Below are positions 54,901-57,345 of a stretch of 57,345 nucleotides of DNA, one piece after another. Each line of letters starts with the position of its first letter. Position 1 is the first letter of the stretch. The position numbers and the translations under genes are program-made. This DNA is from Lentimicrobiaceae bacterium (lineage in GTDB: Bacteria; Bacteroidota; Bacteroidia; Bacteroidales; JAGNHN01). The DNA lies in the NCBI GenBank assembly GCA_018001695.1, contig JAGNHN010000018.1, positions 1 to 57,345 on the forward strand, given 5' to 3'. The notes beneath the pieces are model-generated. The model was not told where the DNA came from. It saw only the letters and a program-made list of their open reading frames with translations, and ran no database searches.

Positions 54901-57345
54901 CGATGACCGTAGGCAGAGCATTCACTGTCACCGTGACTGTCGCGGTATTGGTGCAACCATTGCCGTCCGTACCCGTGACAGTGTAGGTTGTTGTTGCAGT
55001 TGGAGTAACTGTTTTACTGGGCCCAGCCCCCAATCCATGACTCCAGGCATAGGTAATGGCGCCGGAGGCGGTCAAAACGCTGGATTCACCCCCACAAATC
55101 GTGGATGGCGCCGCAGATGCACTCACCGGGGGCAGGGCATTCACTGTCACCGCGACTGTTGCGGTATTGGTGCATCCATTGGCGGCTGTGCCAGTGACAG
55201 TATATGTTGTTGTAGCGGTTGGAGTTACTGTTTTGCTGGACCCAGTCCCCAATCCATGGCTCCAGGCATAGGAACTGGCGCCAGAGGCGGTCAATACGCT
55301 GGATTCACCCGCACAAATCGTGGATGGCGCCGCAGATGCGCTCACCGTGGGCAAGGCATTCACCGTCACCGTGACTGTCGCGGCATTGGTGCAGCCGTTA
55401 GCGGCCGTGCCGGTTACGGTGTAGGTTGTTGTAGCCGTTGGGGCAACTGTTTTACTTGCACCTGTTCCCAATCCATGACTCCATTCATACGTACTTGCGC
55501 CGGAGGCGGTCAATACGCTGGATTCACCCGCACAAATCGTGGATGGCGCCGCAGATGCACTCACCGGGGGCAGAGCATTCACGGTCACCGTGACTGTCGC
55601 GGTATTGGTGCAGCCGTTAACGGCGGTGCCGGTTACGGAGTATGTTGTTGTAGCCGTTGGGGTAACTGTTTTGCTTGCACCTGTTCCCAATCCATGGCTC
55701 CAGGCATAGGTGCTGGCGCCGGAAGCTGTTAGTACGCTGGATTCACCCGCACAAATCGTGGTAGGCGCTGCAGACGCGATGACCGTAGGCAGGGCATTCA
55801 CGGTCACCGTGACTGTTGCGGTATTGGTGCAGCCATTGGCGGCTGTGCCAGTGACAGTGTATGTTGTTGTAGCGGTTGGAGTTACTGTTTTGCTGGAACC
55901 TGTCCCCAATCCATGGCTCCAGGCATAGGTACTGGCGCCAGAGGCTGTCAATACGCTGGACTCACCCGCACAGATCGTGGATGGTGCCGCAGTCGCGCTG
56001 ACCATAGGCAGGGCATTCACTGTCACCGTGACTGTTGCGGTATTCGTACAGCCATTGGCAGCTGTGCCTATTACAGTGTATGTTGTTGTAGCGGTTGGAG
56101 TTACTGTTTTACTGGAACCTGCCCCCAATCCATGGCTCCAGGCATAGGTACTCGCGCCCGTGGCCGTCAATACGCTGGATTCGCCCGCACAGATCGTGGA
56201 AGGTGCCGCAGATACACTGACCGTAGGCAGGGCATTCACGTTCACCGTGACTGTCGCTGTATTCGTGCAGCCAGTGCCTTCCGTACCAGTGACAGTGTAA
56301 GTGGTTGTGGCAGTTGGAGTAACTGTCTTGCTGGAACCTGTCCCCAATGTATGGCTCCATTCGTAGGAACTGGCGCCGGAGGCGGTCAATACGCTGGATT
56401 CACCCGCACAGATCGTGGATGGTGCCGCAGATGCGCTAACCGTGGGCAGGGCATTCACCGTCACCGTGACTGTCGCGGTATTCGTGCACCCATTGGGGGC
56501 TGTACCAGTGACAGTGTAAGTGGTTGTGGCAGTTGGAGTAACTGTCTTGCTGGAACCTGTCCCCAATGTATGGCTCCATTCGTAGGAATTGGCGCCGGAG
56601 GCCGTCAATACGCTGGATTCACCCGCACAAATCGTGGATGGCGCGGCAGATGCGCTCACCGTGGGCAAGGCATTCACCGTCACCGTGACTGTCGCGGCAT
56701 TGGTGCAGCCGTTAGCGGCGGTGCCTGTGACAGTGTAGGTTGTTGTGCTGGCAGGTGTTACTGTTTTGTTCGGACCTGTTCCCAATCCATGGCTCCAGGC
56801 ATAGGTGCTGGCGCCGGAGGCCGACAATACGCTGGATTCACCCGCACAGATCGTGGGGGGTGCCGCAGATGCGCTGACGGTGGGCAAGGCATTCACCGTC
56901 ACCGTGACTGTCGCGGTATTGCTGCAGCCGTTAACGGCGGTGCCGGTTACGGAGTAGGTTGTTGTAGCCGTTGGGGTAACTGTTTTGCTTGCACCTGTCC
57001 CCAATCCATGGCTCCAGGCATAGGTGCTGGCGCCGGAAGCTGTTAGTACGCTGGATTCACCCGCACAAATCGTGGTAGGCGCTGCAGACGCGATGACCGT
57101 AGGCAGGGCATTCACGGTCACCGTGACTGTTGCGGTATTGGTGCAGCTATTGGCGGCTGTGCCAGTGACAGTGTATGTTGTTGTAGCGGTTGGAGTTACT
57201 GTTTTGCTGGAACCTGTCCCCAATCCATGGCTCCAGGCATAGGTGCTGGCGCCGGAAGCTGTTAGTACGCTGGATTCACCCGCACAAATCGTGGTAGGCG
57301 CTGCAGACGCGATGACCGTAGGCAGGGCATTCACGGTCACCGTGA
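48950..57345 (-). CDS. Giant T9SS-secreted protein with 73-residue tandem Ig-like repeats (N-terminus outside window)
   Basis: The frame is open across the window edge, so the true start and signal peptide are not seen. About 2800 residues are visible. From the N-terminal side there are 28 near-identical 73-residue repeats and four divergent ones (listed separately). Next comes a region with GGQYSGNGITGTFFDPAAAGPGTH-type Ig-like sequence, then a carboxypeptidase-regulatory/SdrD-like module (SGHVYYDNSIQ). A dockerin-like module follows (about 49945-49700, with DVNASGSVNAGDALMILRRF), then a cohesin-like segment (IRLPLYLETDAAISGSVSLI). The C-terminal about 85 residues are a type A T9SS sorting domain (VPNPGREQVKVSV, LEINMQAMAPGAYQLMV). 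It is likely a very long surface stalk or adhesin. Confidence 0.93.
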   Translation of the reverse strand, partial: TVTVNALPTVIASAAPTTICAGESSVLTASGASTYAWSHGLGTGSSKTVTPTATTTYTVTGTAANSCTNTATVTVTVNALPTVIASAAPTTICAGESSVLTASGASTYAWSHGLGTGASKTVTPTATTTYSVTGTAVNGCSNTATVTVTVNALPTVSASAAPPTICAGESSVLSASGASTYAWSHGLGTGPNKTVTPASTTTYTVTGTAANGCTNAATVTVTVNALPTVSASAAPSTICAGESSVLTASGANSYEWSHTLGTGSSKTVTPTATTTYTVTGTAPNGCTNTATVTVTVNALPTVSASAAPSTICAGESSVLTASGASSYEWSHTLGTGSSKTVTPTATTTYTVTGTEGTGCTNTATVTVNVNALPTVSVSAAPSTICAGESSVLTATGASTYAWSHGLGAGSSKTVTPTATTTYTVIGTAANGCTNTATVTVTVNALPMVSATAAPSTICAGESSVLTASGASTYAWSHGLGTGSSKTVTPTATTTYTVTGTAANGCTNTATVTVTVNALPTVIASAAPTTICAGESSVLTASGASTYAWSHGLGTGASKTVTPTATTTYSVTGTAVNGCTNTATVTVTVNALPPVSASAAPSTICAGESSVLTASGASTYEWSHGLGTGASKTVAPTATTTYTVTGTAANGCTNAATVTVTVNALPTVSASAAPSTICAGESSVLTASGASSYAWSHGLGTGSSKTVTPTATTTYTVTGTAANGCTNTATVAVTVNALPPVSASAAPSTICGGESSVLTASGAITYAWSHGLGAGPSKTVTPTATTTYTVTGTDGNGCTNTATVTVTVNALPTVIASAAPSTICEGDSSALTASGASTYEWSHGLGTGASKTVIPTATTIYTITGTAANGCTNTATVTVTVNTLPTVSASAAPSTICAGDSSVLTASGASTYAWSHGLGTGSSKTVSPSATTTYTVTGTATNGCTNTATVTVTVNALPTVSASAAPSTICAGESSVLTASGASTYAWSNGLGTGPSKTVTPTATTTYTVTGTAANGCTNTATVTVTVNALPTVSASAAPSTICAGNSSTLTVSGANTYAWSHGLGAGSSKTVSPTATTIYTVTGTDGNGCTNTATVTVTVNALPTVTAIALPDTICEGESSVLSASGASTYEWSLGLGTGASKTVTLTVTTTYTVTGTAANGCTNTATVTVNVNSLPTVSASAAPSTICEGDSSALTASGASTYEWSHGLGTGASKTVIPTATTIYTITGTAANGCTNTATVTVTVNTLPTVSASAAPSTICAGDSSVLTATGASTYAWSHGLGAGSSKTVTPTPTTTYTVTGTAANGCTNTATVTVTVNALPTVSASAAPSTICAGESSVLTASGASSYEWSHGLGTGASKTVTPTATTTYNVTGTAANGCTNTVAVTVTVNALPTVSASAAPSTICAGLSSLLTASGASSYEWSHTLGTGSSKTVTPNDTTTYTVTGTAANGCTNTATVTVTVNALPTVSASAAPSTICAGLSSLLTASGASSYEWSHTLGTGSSKTVTPTATTTYTVTGTAANGCTNTATVTVTVNALPTVSASAAPSTICAGDSSVLTASGASTFAWSHGLGAGSSKTVTPNATTTYTVTGTAANGCTNTVAVTVTVNALPTVSASAAPSTICAGESSVLTASGASSYEWSHTLGTGSSKTVTPTATTTYTVTGTAANGCTNTATVTVNVNALPTVSASAAPSTICAGDSSALTASGASTYIWSHVLGTGLSKTVTPTATTTYTVTGTAANGCTVTATVTVNVNALPTVSASAAPSTICAGDSSALTASDASSYEWSHTLGTGSSKTVMPAATTTYTVTGTGANGCTNTATVTVTVNALPTVSASAAPSTICAGDSSVLTASGASTYAWSHGLGAGPSKTVTPTATTTYTVTGTAANGCTNTATVTVTVNTLPTVSASAAPATICAGVSSELTASGASTYAWSHGLGTGSSKTVTPTGTTTYTVTGTATNGCTNTATVTVNVNALPTVSASAAPSTICEGDSSAFTASGASTYEWSHGLGTGSSKTVTPTATTTYTVTGTATNGCTNSSSITITVHPLPSLVVTATPPTLCPGSSSVLSVTGADTYVWNAGLGTGSGITVTPAATTTYTVTGTSVYGCIQTGSITVFVDSLIQVSMTASDTAICMGDSITLNAAGAVQYTWSHGLGSGAAMTVAPTTNTTYSVTGTDPNGCSNAASITITVSPLPVVTASASKDTLCAGDTAFLSATGGYTYHWSYGTGTGIGSGIVVVPATTTIYTVTGTDMQGCANTASLPVTILPLPVATITPDTTLCPDTWLTLVATGGVNYLWSNQITSQQFLFYAQTSTQFSVTVTDTNGCQTTKQTQIGVYAVPVLSLQPQPQLCADDPPWIPDLVLPSGGQYSGNGITGTFFDPAAAGPGTHLITYTYATANCMVDTTFPLNVDNLYSLSGHVYYDNSIQTLMDSTGILLQSLPAAVSDSQATQSGLFRFGCKPTGAYSLMPFTQASWGGVNANDALQAALYSVSQISLSPLRALAADVNASGSVNAGDALMILRRFVNLVDTFPSGDWLLPSVPVNLQTGGIQGLGVPILCFGDVDGSYQPFTKAQAMMEMFTHPALVRPSDGMIRLPLYLETDAAISGSVSLILRLGPGQQVRDVEKAPPGTIWKQEGDILRLGWFDLQGKHFDRQAFATLVLEETATPIQPSLMPGSMAGDASARILTGARLGIPRVSTPVASNKLHLQAVPNPGREQVKVSVLHAQAGKLQHSLLDMTGKVLQSGEAYTEKAGTFVLEINMQAMAPGAYQLMVTQGSPSGMERATTTIIRIP
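50318..51193 (-). repeat. Four divergent Ig-like repeat units (71-75 residues)
   Basis: These units share the pattern LP--TxCxGxxxxLxAxG--YxW-GxG--TTxYTVTGT--GC with the main array but have many substitutions and small length changes (73, 73, 75, 71 residues). They form the C-terminal, older end of the array. Confidence 0.85.
51194..57345 (-). repeat. Tandem array of 28 near-identical 219-bp coding repeats, continuing beyond the window
   Basis: Each 219-bp unit encodes 73 residues, starting LPTVSASAAPSTICAGESSV and ending TNTATVTVTVNA, with an internal Cys pair (TICAG and NGCTN). I counted 28 complete units. Some are identical over more than 200 bp to units 5 or 6 places away: for example near 53539-53792 versus 54634-54887 (offset 1095, 5 units), and 55684-55930 versus 56998-57244 (offset 1314, 6 units). 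Confidence 0.95.

Noticed and set aside
51197..57242. Long plus-strand open frames opposite the repeat array (up to 523 codons) encoding Cys/Arg/Gly-rich repeats
   Set aside because: The repeat length of 219 bp is divisible by 3, so any stop-free antisense frame stays open across units. The products are low-complexity mirrors of the real minus-strand protein.
51194..57345. Possible CRISPR array because of many regular repeats
   Set aside because: The 219-bp units are contiguous coding repeats without unique spacers, and no cas genes are nearby.

Overview
The window looks like a chromosomal segment of a Bacteroidota bacterium with moderate GC content. The evidence is an LpxC-FabZ fusion, a PorX-type response regulator with a PglZ/alkaline-phosphatase domain, proteins with C-terminal type IX secretion (T9SS) sorting domains, PorT-type barrels, Bacteroidota lipoprotein signals, and several promoters with the TAnnTTTG -7 element. 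I cannot place it more finely than a free-living or environmental Bacteroidota with T9SS. No tRNA, rRNA, CRISPR array or transposase gene was seen.

Layout. 1-7.2 kb (minus strand): lipid A block, namely HD phosphohydrolase, lpxD, lpxC-fabZ, lpxA, an ABC ATPase, efp and a second lpxD-like gene cut by the window edge. 7.2-10.5 kb (plus): porX, tsaE, alanine dehydrogenase. 10.6-13.8 kb (minus): CAP-domain lipoprotein, proline dehydrogenase, LutA-like protein. 14.3-20 kb (plus): katG, then a short KdpD-like kinase, a KdpE-like regulator and TrkH, probably a potassium-homeostasis unit. 20-25.8 kb (minus): a probable operon of tetR, outer-membrane barrel, ABC ATPase, two FtsX-type permeases and a LolA-like carrier. 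A perfect palindrome overlaps its promoter, and the barrel gene carries an in-frame TAG. 25.9-29.2 kb: a multiheme cytochrome c lipoprotein and a double-rhodanese lipoprotein, divergent from an FNR-type regulator with an FNR-like box between them. 29.2-39.6 kb: barrel protein, four-helix-bundle (S23) gene bracketed by AATTAGG-type repeats, tex, T9SS cargo, spermidine-synthase-like enzyme, two DUF4143 ATPases, a small hypothetical protein and a TPR membrane protein. 39.6-57.3 kb (minus): two adjacent giant secreted-protein genes. One encodes 3101 residues with a type B T9SS domain and two cohesin-like modules. The other, truncated by the window edge, has 28 near-identical 73-residue Ig-like repeats, four divergent ones, a dockerin-like module and a type A T9SS domain.

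The most interesting items are the giant surface-protein pair with complementary cohesin-like and dockerin-like modules and a homogenising repeat array, the TetR-controlled envelope export operon with its in-frame amber codon, the FNR-box-controlled cytochrome/rhodanese operon, and an isolated 17-bp hairpin followed by a T-tract upstream of katG. All functional links beyond domain identity are inferences from gene order and motifs.
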